In this document: in pieces, positions 18,903-27,745 of the stretch
How the letters are laid out: the number at the start of each line of letters is the position of its first letter
Numbering within the stretch: the first letter of the stretch is position 1
The notes under the pieces: model-generated
Told to the model about the DNA's origin: nothing
Databases searched by the model: none
Seen by the model: the letters and a program-made list of their open reading frames with translations, nothing else
NCBI GenBank assembly: GCA_964369385.1
Contig: CAYJEY010000003.1
Location: forward strand, 62,001-126,000
Length of the DNA stretch: 64,000 nt
From: CALVGQ01 sp964369385
GTDB lineage: Bacteria; Bacillota_I; Bacilli_A; Erysipelotrichales; Erysipelotrichaceae
Direction: 5' to 3'
Program-made: the position numbers and the translations under genes

Positions 18903-19889
18903 ATGAAAAATAAAAATCAAAAAATAATGTTTGCCTGCATGGGAGTTGTGGTGCTCATTGCAGTTATATATTTTATATGGCAGTCTTCACCAAATGAGCC
19001 AAGCGTACCGACGCCAACGCCCGAGTCAACAATTGCAACATTGGCCCCTGAAGGGAATCAGGAGAAACCTGAAGTTTCACAAGAAGACGGTTTAGATGTC
19101 GACTTAGTAGAGTATAAAGTTTATGATGTTGCAGAGATTGATTTCAAGTTTGTGATTGCGCGTGTTCGTGTTCAATCGGATGAAGCCATTCACCTCACAC
19201 TTGATAACTTCATTACAAGTGAAGAAGTTTCTCTTGGTAATGTAGATGAATATGTAAAAAGTTTAGAAGAGCAAGGTTTGTTTTTAGGAAAAGAAAATGT
19301 ATGGTTTGAAATTATATCTCAGGATTCGCAGATTATTTCGAACATCTTTATTCCAGTAATAGATAAAAGTGCAACTGAGCTTACATTAGATAGTGGTACC
19401 GGAGATGAAGTCATGGAGTTTGATTTAACAAATCCATCTGATGATGCACAAAGCTTACGTTATGTTGCAGATGATGTGATTTCAGATGGAAAAACATACC
19501 AAATGTCTGTTTCAGAAGCATTCAGTATTACAGGGGAGGAAATTACACGTACTTATAGCAATGGGATTAGTGAACCTTATTTATCTTCATCAGGATCTCA
19601 AATGCACGCATTTAAAGTTGAAGCTGTTTCATTGTGGGGAGATGATGTTGTGATTGAAGAGGCAACTTACGTAGTGAGTGATACTGGCGAAAACTTCATT
19701 GCTTTTAATGAACAGTTTACAACTGAGAAATATGAGAACTTGATTGGTCTCACAATTACAGATAAAGAAAATGGAATTTTATTCTTTGAAACACTGAATC
19801 CATCGCAAAGTCCACTCACGTATCAAGGAGAGCTTCGTTTGAAAATTAAAGGACAAGATAGTGAAATCGTAATTCAAGTAGATTTATAG
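18903..19889 (+). CDS. Membrane-anchored extracellular protein of unknown function
   Basis: 328 residues. A short basic N-terminus and one hydrophobic helix (residues about 9-27) are followed by a Pro/Thr/Ser/Glu-rich linker (VPTPTPESTIATLAPEG), then about 270 residues predicted outside the cell. No lipobox: the only nearby Cys sits early in the helix. The outer part is acidic, has no cysteines and looks beta-rich, with no motif I recognise. The linker style resembles that of RodZ at 30395. Single-gene unit between two terminators. Confidence 0.65.
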   Translation: MKNKNQKIMFACMGVVVLIAVIYFIWQSSPNEPSVPTPTPESTIATLAPEGNQEKPEVSQEDGLDVDLVEYKVYDVAEIDFKFVIARVRVQSDEAIHLTLDNFITSEEVSLGNVDEYVKSLEEQGLFLGKENVWFEIISQDSQIISNIFIPVIDKSATELTLDSGTGDEVMEFDLTNPSDDAQSLRYVADDVISDGKTYQMSVSEAFSITGEEITRTYSNGISEPYLSSSGSQMHAFKVEAVSLWGDDVVIEEATYVVSDTGENFIAFNEQFTTEKYENLIGLTITDKENGILFFETLNPSQSPLTYQGELRLKIKGQDSEIVIQVDL

Positions 19890-19896
19890 TGTTTAT

Positions 19897-19936
19897 AATC
19901 CTATAGTAGAAATAGTGGGCTATAGGATTTTTCTTT
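19897..19936 (+). terminator. Intrinsic terminator after the anchored protein gene
   Basis: ATCCTATAG / CTATAGGAT stem, 13-base loop, then TTTTCTTTT. Confidence 0.85.
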
Positions 19937-19947
19937 TGCATGTATCC

Positions 19948-19977
19948 TTGAATTAGTACATCTGAATTAGGTATAAT
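19948..19977 (+). promoter_or_regulatory. Promoter of glpP-glpK
   Basis: TTGAAT, 18-base spacer, TATAAT. Predicted leader before glpP is under 20 bases, too short for an antiterminator-controlled hairpin. Confidence 0.7.
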
Positions 19978-20000
19978 AGACATAATAAGTGGGGGCCAGT

Positions 20001-20570
20001 ATGAAGAGTGAAATTTATGATGTTTTAGTCAATAATCCGGTGATTGCTGCAATCAAAGATGAGGATGCTATTCAGGTTTGTTGTAAAAACCAAAATATAC
20101 GTGTTGCCTTTGTGTTGAGTGGAGATATCTTGTCAATTGCAGGTATTGTTAAACAGCTTCATGAAGCAAATAAAGTTGTCTTTGTTCATGTTGATTTAAT
20201 TCAAGGATTAAGCCACAAAGAAGTAAGTGTTGATTTTATAGCGAGTCAAACGTTTGCTGATGGCATCATATCGACAAGACCAAGTTGTTTGAAACGTGCT
20301 AAACAGTGCAATCTAGCAAGCATTCTTAGAATTTTTGCGCTTGATTCGATGGCCTATGAAAATATTGTAAAACAAGTCCATTCTTGTCTTCCTGATATGA
20401 TTGAAGTGCTGCCCGGAATCATGCCCAAAGTGATTTCTAAAGTTGAACAAATTACTTCGTTACCAGTGATTGCAGGTGGTCTTATTAGTGAGAAAGAAGA
20501 AATTGTATCTGCTTTACAAGCAGGTGCGATGTGTGTTTCATCGAGTCATCAACATTTGTGGAATGTATAG
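20001..20570 (+). CDS. glpP: Glycerol-3-phosphate-responsive antiterminator GlpP
   Basis: RNA-binding antiterminator activated by glycerol 3-phosphate; in Bacillus it lets transcription run through leader terminators of glp operons. The 189-residue TIM-barrel-like protein has the family's VFVHVDLIQGLS, DGIISTRPSCLKRAK, IEVLPGIMPKVI and PVIAGGLIS blocks. The ATG at 20001 follows a G-rich ribosome site; an in-frame GTG at 19989 is less likely. Eight bases before glpK, forming an operon. No target hairpin is seen between its promoter and glpK, so its targets probably lie elsewhere. Confidence 0.93.
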   Translation: MKSEIYDVLVNNPVIAAIKDEDAIQVCCKNQNIRVAFVLSGDILSIAGIVKQLHEANKVVFVHVDLIQGLSHKEVSVDFIASQTFADGIISTRPSCLKRAKQCNLASILRIFALDSMAYENIVKQVHSCLPDMIEVLPGIMPKVISKVEQITSLPVIAGGLISEKEEIVSALQAGAMCVSSSHQHLWNV

Positions 20571-20578
20571 GAGGAAAA

Positions 20579-22078
20579 ATGAAAAAGTACATCATGGCAC
20601 TAGATGCAGGAACAACAAGTAATCGCTGCATTTTATTTAATCAAAAAGGTGAAATATGTAGTATTGCAAAAAAAGAATTTAAACAGTATTATCCCCAACC
20701 AGGATGGGTAGAGCATGATGCTAACGAAATATTTAAAACTCAGTTAGAAGTTACTAGGCTTGCACTAAAACAAGTCAATGCGACAGCAGATCAAATTGCG
20801 GGGATTGGAATTACAAATCAAAGGGAAACAACTATTGTATGGGATCGACATACTCATGAACCAATTGCCCCTGCTATTGTGTGGCAATGTCGAAGAACTT
20901 CACAAATGTGCGATGAGTTAAAAACACTAGGTTTCGCAAAAGATGTGAAAGCGAAAACAGGGTTAGTCATTGATGCTTATTTCTCGGCAACAAAAATTAA
21001 ATGGTTATTAGAAAATGTAGAAGGAGCTAAGGAAAAAGCACAAAGAGGAGATCTTCTTTTTGGTACAGTAGAAACATGGCTAATGTATAAGCTAAGTGGT
21101 GGTCAAATTCATGTGAGTGATTATTCAAATGCTGCTCGTACAATGCTCTACAACATTCATACTCTAGAGTGGGATGATGAAATTTGTGAATGGTTAGGTA
21201 TTCCGAAGTCAATGTTACCAGAGGTAAAACCTTCTTCTTGTCGCTATGGACAAACACTTGCTACTTTCTTTGGTGCACCAATTGATTTAGCAGGAGCGGC
21301 TGGAGATCAACAAGCAGCTTTATTTGGACAAATGTGTTGGAAGCCAGGAGATGTAAAAAATACTTATGGCACAGGTGGTTTTTTACTAATGAACACTGGA
21401 GATAAACCAATTATATCAAAGCATGGCCTAGTTACAACGATTGCATGGGGTCTTAATGGGAAAGTAACGTATGCACTTGAGGGCTCAGTCTTTGTAGCAG
21501 GAGCAGCTATTCAGTGGCTTAGAGATGAGATGGGAATTATCTCTTGTGCTGCGCAAAGTGAAGAGTTTGCCCTAAAAGTAGAAAATTGTAATGGGTGTTA
21601 TGTGGTTTTAGCATTTACAGGGCTTGGAGCCCCATATTGGGATCAATACGCACGCGGAGTGATTGTAGGTCTTACACGTGGAGTTAATCGCTATCACATC
21701 ACAAGAGCAACGCTAGACAGTATTGCATATCAAGTGAATGATGTGCTCCAGGCAATGAAAGCCGATGCGCAACTTGAGCTTAAAATTTTAAAAGTCGATG
21801 GGGGTGCATGTGCTAATAATTATCTCATGCAAACACAAGCTGACATTACAAATACTCAAGTAGTTCGTCCATCATGCATTGAATCAACAGCACTTGGTGC
21901 AGCATATTTAGCTGGCTTAGCAGTAGGATATTGGAGTGAGTTAGATGAATTGTCTTCAAATGTGCAACAGGATGCAACGTTTGAATCACAGATTGATGAG
22001 AATGTGCGCCAACAAATGTTGCGTGGTTGGGATAAGTCAGTGCAATATGCATTTAACTGGGCTCGCGAACAACAATGA
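20579..22078 (+). CDS. glpK: Glycerol kinase
   Basis: ATP-dependent conversion of glycerol to glycerol 3-phosphate; FGGY family. N-terminal MALDAGTTSNRCILFNQKG phosphate site, GITNQRETTIVWD, and the C-terminal DGGACANNYLMQTQADI. 499 residues. Start at 20579 has TAGGAGGA upstream; longer in-frame starts would sit inside glpP. The HTHEPIAPAIVWQCRRT segment is normal. No glpF or glpD is adjacent. Confidence 0.96.
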   Translation: MKKYIMALDAGTTSNRCILFNQKGEICSIAKKEFKQYYPQPGWVEHDANEIFKTQLEVTRLALKQVNATADQIAGIGITNQRETTIVWDRHTHEPIAPAIVWQCRRTSQMCDELKTLGFAKDVKAKTGLVIDAYFSATKIKWLLENVEGAKEKAQRGDLLFGTVETWLMYKLSGGQIHVSDYSNAARTMLYNIHTLEWDDEICEWLGIPKSMLPEVKPSSCRYGQTLATFFGAPIDLAGAAGDQQAALFGQMCWKPGDVKNTYGTGGFLLMNTGDKPIISKHGLVTTIAWGLNGKVTYALEGSVFVAGAAIQWLRDEMGIISCAAQSEEFALKVENCNGCYVVLAFTGLGAPYWDQYARGVIVGLTRGVNRYHITRATLDSIAYQVNDVLQAMKADAQLELKILKVDGGACANNYLMQTQADITNTQVVRPSCIESTALGAAYLAGLAVGYWSELDELSSNVQQDATFESQIDENVRQQMLRGWDKSVQYAFNWAREQQ

Positions 22079-22103
22079 CAATCTTTAACAAATGAAGTAT
22101 AAT
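22075..22103 (+). promoter_or_regulatory. Promoter for the yqeG-yqeH operon
   Basis: ATGACA, 17-base spacer, TATAAT; the -35 overlaps the glpK stop codon. Confidence 0.65.
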
Positions 22104-22123
22104 AACAAAGTTGGAGTAGAAAA

Positions 22124-22663
22124 ATGATAAAAAAATGGTTTAAACCCAAAAGTTATATAAACAATGTGAGTGAAATTGATGTAAATGCATTGTCTCAAGC
22201 AGGATTTCGATATGTGATATGTGATGTGGATAATACACTAGTACAATGCGATCAAAATGTTTTTGTACCTGAAGCAATTACTTTCCTTAAAGATTGTAAA
22301 GAGGCCAATTTACATGTGATTCTTTGTTCAAATAATTTAAAAAGTCGCATAAAACCTCTTGCAATTGAAGCGGAATTATCTTATTATAGTTTCTTCTGCA
22401 AACCGATAAAATGGAATTATCGCAGAGTTGCAAAACATATCCAATGTAAGAAATCAGAGATGGTATGTATTGGAGATCAACTTTGTACTGATATCTTAGG
22501 GGGGAATCGTTTTGGAATTCATTCGATTTTTATTGAACCTTTAACTCCAAGAGATTTTGTGCAAACAAAAGTGAGTCGACTACTTGAAGATTGGGTTCTA
22601 AACTATCTTCATGATAAAAAAGAATTTAAACGAGGAGATTATTATGGATACAAAAAAATGTAA
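22124..22663 (+). CDS. yqeG: YqeG family HAD-IIIA phosphatase
   Basis: 179-residue HAD phosphatase with CDVDNTLV as motif I, LCSNN as motif II, the Lys in CKPIKWNY, and GDQLCTDILGGNRFG as the C-terminal acidic motif. The family resembles phosphatidylglycerophosphatases, so a role in lipid or phosphate metabolism is possible but unproven. First gene of a conserved Bacillota cluster ahead of yqeH; overlaps yqeH by 20 bases. Confidence 0.93.
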   Translation: MIKKWFKPKSYINNVSEIDVNALSQAGFRYVICDVDNTLVQCDQNVFVPEAITFLKDCKEANLHVILCSNNLKSRIKPLAIEAELSYYSFFCKPIKWNYRRVAKHIQCKKSEMVCIGDQLCTDILGGNRFGIHSIFIEPLTPRDFVQTKVSRLLEDWVLNYLHDKKEFKRGDYYGYKKM

Positions 22664-23705
22664 GGGATGCGGTATTCCTCTACAGTTTGATGATAAACAA
22701 GCACTAGGATACACCCCAAAGGCTACATCGGACTACTGTCAAAGATGTTTTCGCTTGACTCATTATGACGATGTAATGATATCAATGAGTGAAGGAATTG
22801 AGGAAGCAGATGTTTTAAATACAGCAATGCAAATGAATTCAATGGTAGTATGGGTGCTTGATTGTATCGATATGGAAGCAGGAATATTGCAAGGAATGCG
22901 TCGCCATCTTCTTGGTAAAGATGTATTGCTTGTGCTCACGAAGTGTGATTTATTACCACTTACGACAACAAGTGAAAAGCTAATTCAATACGTCAACAAA
23001 CGCTCAAAAGAATGGCAAATTGAATTCCGTGACGTTTGTGTTATCCACCGCAATGATAAAGAAGAATTACTTGAGCTTTATGAACGTATCCAAAAACTTC
23101 ATCATGGTAAAGACGTGGTATTTATGGGAAAAGCTAATGCAGGAAAGAGTACACTACTCAATGGACTCTTAAACAACACAGATTTGACGATTTCACGCTA
23201 CCCAGGGACGACACTTGAATTCAATCGTATTGAGGTTGATGACATGGTTTGGTATGATACTCCAGGGCTTACAAATTTAGAGAGTTTTTTAATTGCAGCA
23301 GATGAAAGTGATTTAAAACAAATATTACCTGATACAAGAATTAAGCCACAGAGTTTTCAAATGTGGGAAAACCAAAGTTTTGCGATTGGTGGACTTTGTC
23401 GTATTGACTGTTTTACAAAACAAGAGACGTCACTTGTGTTTTATTTAAGTAATCGATTAAATGTACATCGAGGTAAACAAGACAAAGCAAGTGAACTTTG
23501 GCAAAATCACCAAGGAGAACTTTTAACACCGAGTGTGAATCAAAAAATGAGTGATTTCAAAAAAATCACTTTAAGAAATTTTAAAGAAAAAACAGATGTT
23601 TGCCTGTTTGGATTAGGTTGGATTGTCGTTCCATCTTCAATGGATTCAATCGAAATCTATGTACCAAGTAGTGTAAATATTGAAAGAAGGAAGGCAATGA
23701 TATGA
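22644..23705 (+). CDS. yqeH: Ribosome biogenesis GTPase YqeH
   Basis: Circularly permuted GTPase needed for 30S assembly. An N-terminal zinc knuckle (CKGCGIPLQF...CQRCFRL) precedes G4 TKCDLLP, G1 GKANAGKSTLLNG and G3 DTPGL; a basic C-terminal RNA-contact domain follows. 353 residues. The start at 22644 has GAGGAG before it, inside the end of yqeG. Coupled to yhbY by overlapping ATG/TGA. Confidence 0.94.
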   Translation: MDTKKCKGCGIPLQFDDKQALGYTPKATSDYCQRCFRLTHYDDVMISMSEGIEEADVLNTAMQMNSMVVWVLDCIDMEAGILQGMRRHLLGKDVLLVLTKCDLLPLTTTSEKLIQYVNKRSKEWQIEFRDVCVIHRNDKEELLELYERIQKLHHGKDVVFMGKANAGKSTLLNGLLNNTDLTISRYPGTTLEFNRIEVDDMVWYDTPGLTNLESFLIAADESDLKQILPDTRIKPQSFQMWENQSFAIGGLCRIDCFTKQETSLVFYLSNRLNVHRGKQDKASELWQNHQGELLTPSVNQKMSDFKKITLRNFKEKTDVCLFGLGWIVVPSSMDSIEIYVPSSVNIERRKAMI

Positions 23706-23992
23706 TGTTAACTAATAAACAAAAAAGCTATTTAAGAGCACAAGCACACCACATAAATCCACTTTTCCAAGTTGGAAAAGATGGATGTACTTATAACCTA
23801 TTCAGAACAATTGAAGACTCTCTTGCAGCACATGAGCTGTTAAAAGTAGCTCTATTAAAAACATGTCCAACGAATGTGCGTGAAGTTGCGATTGAAATTG
23901 CAGCTAATACAAATAGTACAATTGTACAAATTATTGGGCGTACAATTATTTTATATCGTCCATCAAAAAATAGAAAAATTATTTTACCATGA
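23702..23992 (+). CDS. yhbY: CRM-domain RNA-binding protein YhbY/YqeI
   Basis: 96 residues, one CRM domain with the LRAQAHHINPLFQVGKDG start and the IIGRTIILYRPSK end. Family members bind pre-50S particles. Overlaps yqeH and nadD by four bases each, so the three are translated in series. Confidence 0.93.
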   Translation: MMLTNKQKSYLRAQAHHINPLFQVGKDGCTYNLFRTIEDSLAAHELLKVALLKTCPTNVREVAIEIAANTNSTIVQIIGRTIILYRPSKNRKIILP

Positions 23993-25011
23993 GTAAAATT
24001 GCCATCTTAGGAGGTAGTTTTGACCCTGTTCATTTTGGACATCTTAACTTGGCAAAAGTGGTAAAGAAAAAATTAAATTGCAAAGAAGTATGGTTTTTAC
24101 CAACTCTAAAAACACCTCTTAAAGATCGTGAATTGACAAACTTCACGGTAAGATGTCGAATGATTAATGCTGCAATTAAGCCTTATCGTCATTTTAAGCT
24201 TTGTAAAATTGAAGAAAAACTACCGACTCCAAGTTATACATACAACACAATCTGTGAACTCAAACGTCTTTATCCACAACATGAATTTTGTTGGATAATT
24301 GGAGATGACCAATATGAAAAACTTGATCGTTGGCATAAGATTGAAGAATGTAGGAAAATCGTTCAATTTGTATGTGCATATCGAAATAGTAGTCTTCCAA
24401 AAGAAGATCAAGATATTATTTTTGTAGAAGATTTTTATTCTAAAGAAAGCTCAACTTTAGTACGAGAAGGTCATTTTCAAGATGTACCAAAAGCAGTAAG
24501 AAAGATAATTGTTGATCATCATCTTTATTTTAAAGAAATATTAAAAATGAGAGTCAAACTTAAACGATTTGAGCATAGTCTATCGGTAGCAAGTGTTGCA
24601 AAGAAACTTGCAAGTGTGCATGGGGTAGATGAAGATAAAGCATATTTGGCTGGATTGTTACATGATGTTAGTAAATCAGTAGATACGAACGAAATGGAGC
24701 GACTCATGAACATTTATTACCCAATGCATTTGAGTAAACCTGAGCCAATATGGCATCAATGGATTGCTGTAATTGAACTTAAACAGCAATTAGGTTTGTA
24801 TGATAAGCATATATTAAATGCAATTGAACACCATGCAACAGGTGATGCAAGAAGCAAACTTGCTAAAATACTTTTTGTGGCTGATAAAATCGAACCACTT
24901 AGAAAGTATGATACATCAAAACTTACACAATTGAGTTTGCAAGATTTAAATAAAGCTGTAAGACAAATTCAAATTGAACAAGTAAGATATTTAAAAGGAA
25001 AAGAGGAATAA
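23989..25011 (+). CDS. nadD: Fused nicotinate-nucleotide adenylyltransferase (NadD) and HD hydrolase (YqeK)
   Basis: Two enzymes in one 340-residue chain. Residues 1 to about 185 are NadD: LGGSFDPVHFGHLNLA holds the HxGH nucleotidyltransferase site and SSTLVREG is the C-terminal ISSTxIR-like motif. Residues about 190-340 are an HD domain of the YqeK type (HSLSVASVAKKLA, AGLLHDVSK, IEHHATGDA), a family known to hydrolyse symmetrical dinucleoside tetraphosphates. In Bacillus nadD and yqeK are separate neighbours; here no stop or frameshift lies between them. Flanking yhbY and rsfS keep the normal order. Confidence 0.93.
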   Translation: MSKIAILGGSFDPVHFGHLNLAKVVKKKLNCKEVWFLPTLKTPLKDRELTNFTVRCRMINAAIKPYRHFKLCKIEEKLPTPSYTYNTICELKRLYPQHEFCWIIGDDQYEKLDRWHKIEECRKIVQFVCAYRNSSLPKEDQDIIFVEDFYSKESSTLVREGHFQDVPKAVRKIIVDHHLYFKEILKMRVKLKRFEHSLSVASVAKKLASVHGVDEDKAYLAGLLHDVSKSVDTNEMERLMNIYYPMHLSKPEPIWHQWIAVIELKQQLGLYDKHILNAIEHHATGDARSKLAKILFVADKIEPLRKYDTSKLTQLSLQDLNKAVRQIQIEQVRYLKGKEE

Positions 25012-25012
25012 T

Positions 25013-25357
25013 ATGACATCATTATTAGATGTAATTACCAATGAATTGAGTGCACATCATGCTGATAATATCAAAGTTATTGATTTTAGAGGATTTAGTG
25101 CAGAATATGATTATTTTGTGATTGCAAGCGCATCTAATAGTCGCTTGTTAGGTGCAATCAGTGACTATGTAGAAAAGGGTGCAATTGAGCAAGGCTATGC
25201 AATTCGTACCATTGATGGTGATGGTGATAGTAAATGGATTGTAATGGATTTTTATGATGTTGTGGTGCATTTATTTATGGAAGAAGAAAGAATGTTTTAT
25301 GGTTTAGATAAGCTATGGGCAGATCGACCTACAACATGCATCAATGCTCATGAATGA
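25013..25357 (+). CDS. rsfS: Ribosomal silencing factor RsfS
   Basis: Binds L14 and blocks subunit joining under starvation. 114 residues with DYFVIASASNSRLLGAI and WIVMDFYDVVVHLFMEEER, the core of the family (DUF143). Follows the fused nadD-yqeK by one base and overlaps the next methyltransferase. Confidence 0.95.
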   Translation: MTSLLDVITNELSAHHADNIKVIDFRGFSAEYDYFVIASASNSRLLGAISDYVEKGAIEQGYAIRTIDGDGDSKWIVMDFYDVVVHLFMEEERMFYGLDKLWADRPTTCINAHE

Positions 25358-26048
25358 GGCCGTAGCAAAAGTATATGATGAGTTAGTCGGTGATGAAGAG
25401 GCGACAAATCGATGGCTCAGTTTTACACAAAAATATGTAAAACAGGAACATTCAATTTTGGAGTTGGCAAGTGGTTCTGGAAATCTTGCAATTGTATTGA
25501 AAGAACTTGGTTATCAAGTTGTCGCTAGTGATATTTCTAACCAAATGCTTGATTCACTAAAAGAAAAATCGCGAGATATTGAAGCACATTGCATCAACAT
25601 GTGTGATTTCCAACTTTATCGTAAGTTTGATGCCATACTATGTTATTGCGATAGTGTAAACTATCTTAAGTCATTCGATGAGTTAAAACAAATGATGCTT
25701 TGTGCAAAAGAACATCTGAATGATGATGGAGTAATTCTCTTCGATATGCATGCAAAGGAACGCTTAGACGAGTTTAGTGAAATGTATATTGAAGAAGGCG
25801 AATTAAGCCAATGTCAATATCAATGGACAATTGCTTCACAGGAAAAAAATATTCATCATCATTTTAGTTTTTGGTTTAAAGATGGTGTATTTCTACAAGA
25901 GTCTCATCAACAAATTGTGTATGATCCACAAATTGTAGAGACAATGATGAAGGAACTCGGTTTTGAAGTTTCATTTTGGACGGACTTTGATATTAAAGGA
26001 GTTCAACCAGGTGAAAAAATATTTGTAGTAGGGAGGAAGATAAAATGA
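25344..26048 (+). CDS. yqeM: SAM-dependent methyltransferase (YqeM-like)
   Basis: Class I methyltransferase, about 234 residues, with motif I LELASGSGNLAIVL and VVASDISNQMLD. Substrate unknown. In Bacillus yqeM likewise follows rsfS. Two in-frame ATGs (25344, 25350) both lie inside the end of rsfS; neither has a clear ribosome site, so the exact start is uncertain and translation is probably coupled. Overlaps mtnN by four bases. Confidence 0.85.
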   Translation: MLMNEAVAKVYDELVGDEEATNRWLSFTQKYVKQEHSILELASGSGNLAIVLKELGYQVVASDISNQMLDSLKEKSRDIEAHCINMCDFQLYRKFDAILCYCDSVNYLKSFDELKQMMLCAKEHLNDDGVILFDMHAKERLDEFSEMYIEEGELSQCQYQWTIASQEKNIHHHFSFWFKDGVFLQESHQQIVYDPQIVETMMKELGFEVSFWTDFDIKGVQPGEKIFVVGRKIK

Positions 26049-26749
26049 TCGCAATCATAGGCGCAATGAATGAAGAAGTAAAAGCAATTACTGATCGCAT
26101 GAGTGAAGTAAAAGAAGAAGTGATTAATAATGTTACCTTTTATCGCGGATTGATGTCAGGAAAAGAAGTGGTTGTAATGTTGAGTGGAATTGGTAAGGTA
26201 AAAGCAGCTATTTCTACATGTAACTTGTTTACTCATTATGATGTAGAGGCAGTAGTAAATATTGGTACTGCTGGAGGGTTATCTGATCAACAAAAAACAT
26301 TAGATGTGGTTGTATCTACTGCTGTAGCACCACATGATTTTGATGGTCCTGGAAACTCAGGTATCTTTACAAAAGGAATGGATCAAAATCCACTGGCTTT
26401 TAGCGCAGATAGTAAATTAATTGAGTTAGTCACAAAAATCATTGATGTAAATGATCGTGTCTTTGTAGGTGAAATCGTAAGTGGGGATATGTTCATTTAT
26501 AAAAATGAACAAGTTGAAAAAATAACACGTGAATTTCCAAATGCACTATGTGCAGAAATGGAAGCAGCATCTGTTGGAGAAGTATGTACACACTACAATA
26601 AACCATTTGTAGTTATTCGCTCTTTAAGCGATGTGGCTGTAGTTGAGGGGAGTGAAATGCACTTTGATGAATATGTAGTGCTTGCAAGTGAACGTAGTGC
26701 TATATGGTGTCAAAAGTTCGTAGAGGAGTATAAAAACACTACACTATGA
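26045..26749 (+). CDS. mtnN: 5'-methylthioadenosine/S-adenosylhomocysteine nucleosidase
   Basis: Cleaves adenine from MTA and SAH, recycling by-products of SAM use. 234 residues with IIGAMNEEV at the start, NIGTAGGL, and EMEAASVGEVC near the C-terminus, plus catalytic Asp in IRSLSDVA. Its place after two methyltransferase-related genes fits by-product removal. Overlaps both neighbours. Confidence 0.96.
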   Translation: MIAIIGAMNEEVKAITDRMSEVKEEVINNVTFYRGLMSGKEVVVMLSGIGKVKAAISTCNLFTHYDVEAVVNIGTAGGLSDQQKTLDVVVSTAVAPHDFDGPGNSGIFTKGMDQNPLAFSADSKLIELVTKIIDVNDRVFVGEIVSGDMFIYKNEQVEKITREFPNALCAEMEAASVGEVCTHYNKPFVVIRSLSDVAVVEGSEMHFDEYVVLASERSAIWCQKFVEEYKNTTL

Positions 26750-27345
26750 TGATGTGGCTAGAGAACTTCATACAACAGATTTCATCAATTGATTTTTGGG
26801 TTGAATTATTTAGCTATTTTAGGGGATTTGGACCAGTTGCACCAATACTACTTGCAATGATTGAAAGCTTTATACCAGCATTACCACTGATGGTTATAGT
26901 TACATTTAATATCGGAGCGTATGGAGCCGTGCTTGGTTTTCTTTATTCGTGGTTAGGAAATGTAATAGGTTCTACACTGGTATTCTTGTTTTTTAGAGTG
27001 ATAGTGAAGAAGTATCTATATCATCACCTACAGAAATTTAAACCAACAAAAAAGGCATTAGAATGGGTAAGAAACACAAATCAAAGTATCTTGTTTATCA
27101 TTTCGATATTTCCATTTACTCCAAGTTCTTTAGTGAATGTAAGTTTTGGGTTATCTGACTTTAGTAAGAAAACATTCATTATTACAATACTTTGCGCAAA
27201 GTTATTTATGATGCTTTTCCTTACTGTATTTGGTAATAGTATATTTCTTGCCTTTGAGCAACCACTGTATTTGGTATTAGCAATTCTCTTATTAGTTGTG
27301 TTACTGCTGTTATCAAAATATTTCTCAAATAAACACGGATTATAG
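26746..27345 (+). CDS. VTT/TVP38-type membrane protein (DedA-like)
   Basis: 199 residues, five to six hydrophobic segments. ESFIPALPLMVIVTFNIGAYG and FIISIFPFTPSSLVNVSFGLSD resemble the re-entrant loops of the VTT domain found in TVP38/TMEM64 and DedA proteins, some of which flip lipids. Function here is not known. Ends the cluster and overlaps mtnN by four bases; a terminator follows. Confidence 0.75.
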   Translation: MMMWLENFIQQISSIDFWVELFSYFRGFGPVAPILLAMIESFIPALPLMVIVTFNIGAYGAVLGFLYSWLGNVIGSTLVFLFFRVIVKKYLYHHLQKFKPTKKALEWVRNTNQSILFIISIFPFTPSSLVNVSFGLSDFSKKTFIITILCAKLFMMLFLTVFGNSIFLAFEQPLYLVLAILLLVVLLLLSKYFSNKHGL

Positions 27346-27375
27346 AATTAATGCTATGCATTAGTTCTTTTTTTG
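27345..27375 (+). terminator. Intrinsic terminator at the end of the yqeG cluster
   Basis: GAATTAATGC / GCATTAGTTC stem with one G-U pair and eight T. Confidence 0.85.
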
Positions 27376-27649
27376 TCGAAGTTTGTAAAAAAACACAATT
27401 TTTTTGTAATGTTTAGTAACTGATTTCTTGATTTTGTATAATAATTAAGCTATTTTAACAATTAAAGCAATATTTTAATCAAAATCTATACTTAGTTTCT
27501 TGTATTATATAAAAATCTATACATCACCTACAATTTTATATATCATAAATATAATTTATAATTTTATGTATATTATATGTAAATATTCAAGAGTTTTTTA
27601 TACAGCTTTTTTTTGATTCATCTTTAATTTTTTGTGTATTGTATATAGC
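27376..27649. other. AT-rich intergenic region with direct repeats
   Basis: About 270 very AT-rich bases with no gene. AAAATCTATAC occurs twice (27481-27491 and 27512-27522), 31 bases apart, about three helical turns and on the same DNA face. Such spacing suits a protein-binding region acting on the strong promoter at 27650. Runs of T and curved-DNA-like A-tracts are present. Confidence 0.4.
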
Positions 27650-27678
27650 TTGACTTACATTTGAACTATTCCTATAAT
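27650..27678 (+). promoter_or_regulatory. Near-consensus promoter for the secreted protein gene
   Basis: TTGACT, 17-base spacer, TATAAT: one of the best matches in the window. An AT-rich upstream region could act as an UP element. The leader is about 60 bases. Confidence 0.85.
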
Positions 27679-27745
27679 GGAGACAGTTTTAAGTTTCTTG
27701 GCCAGGAAAACAGTTAAACTAAACTAATCTAAAGGAGAATAGAAA

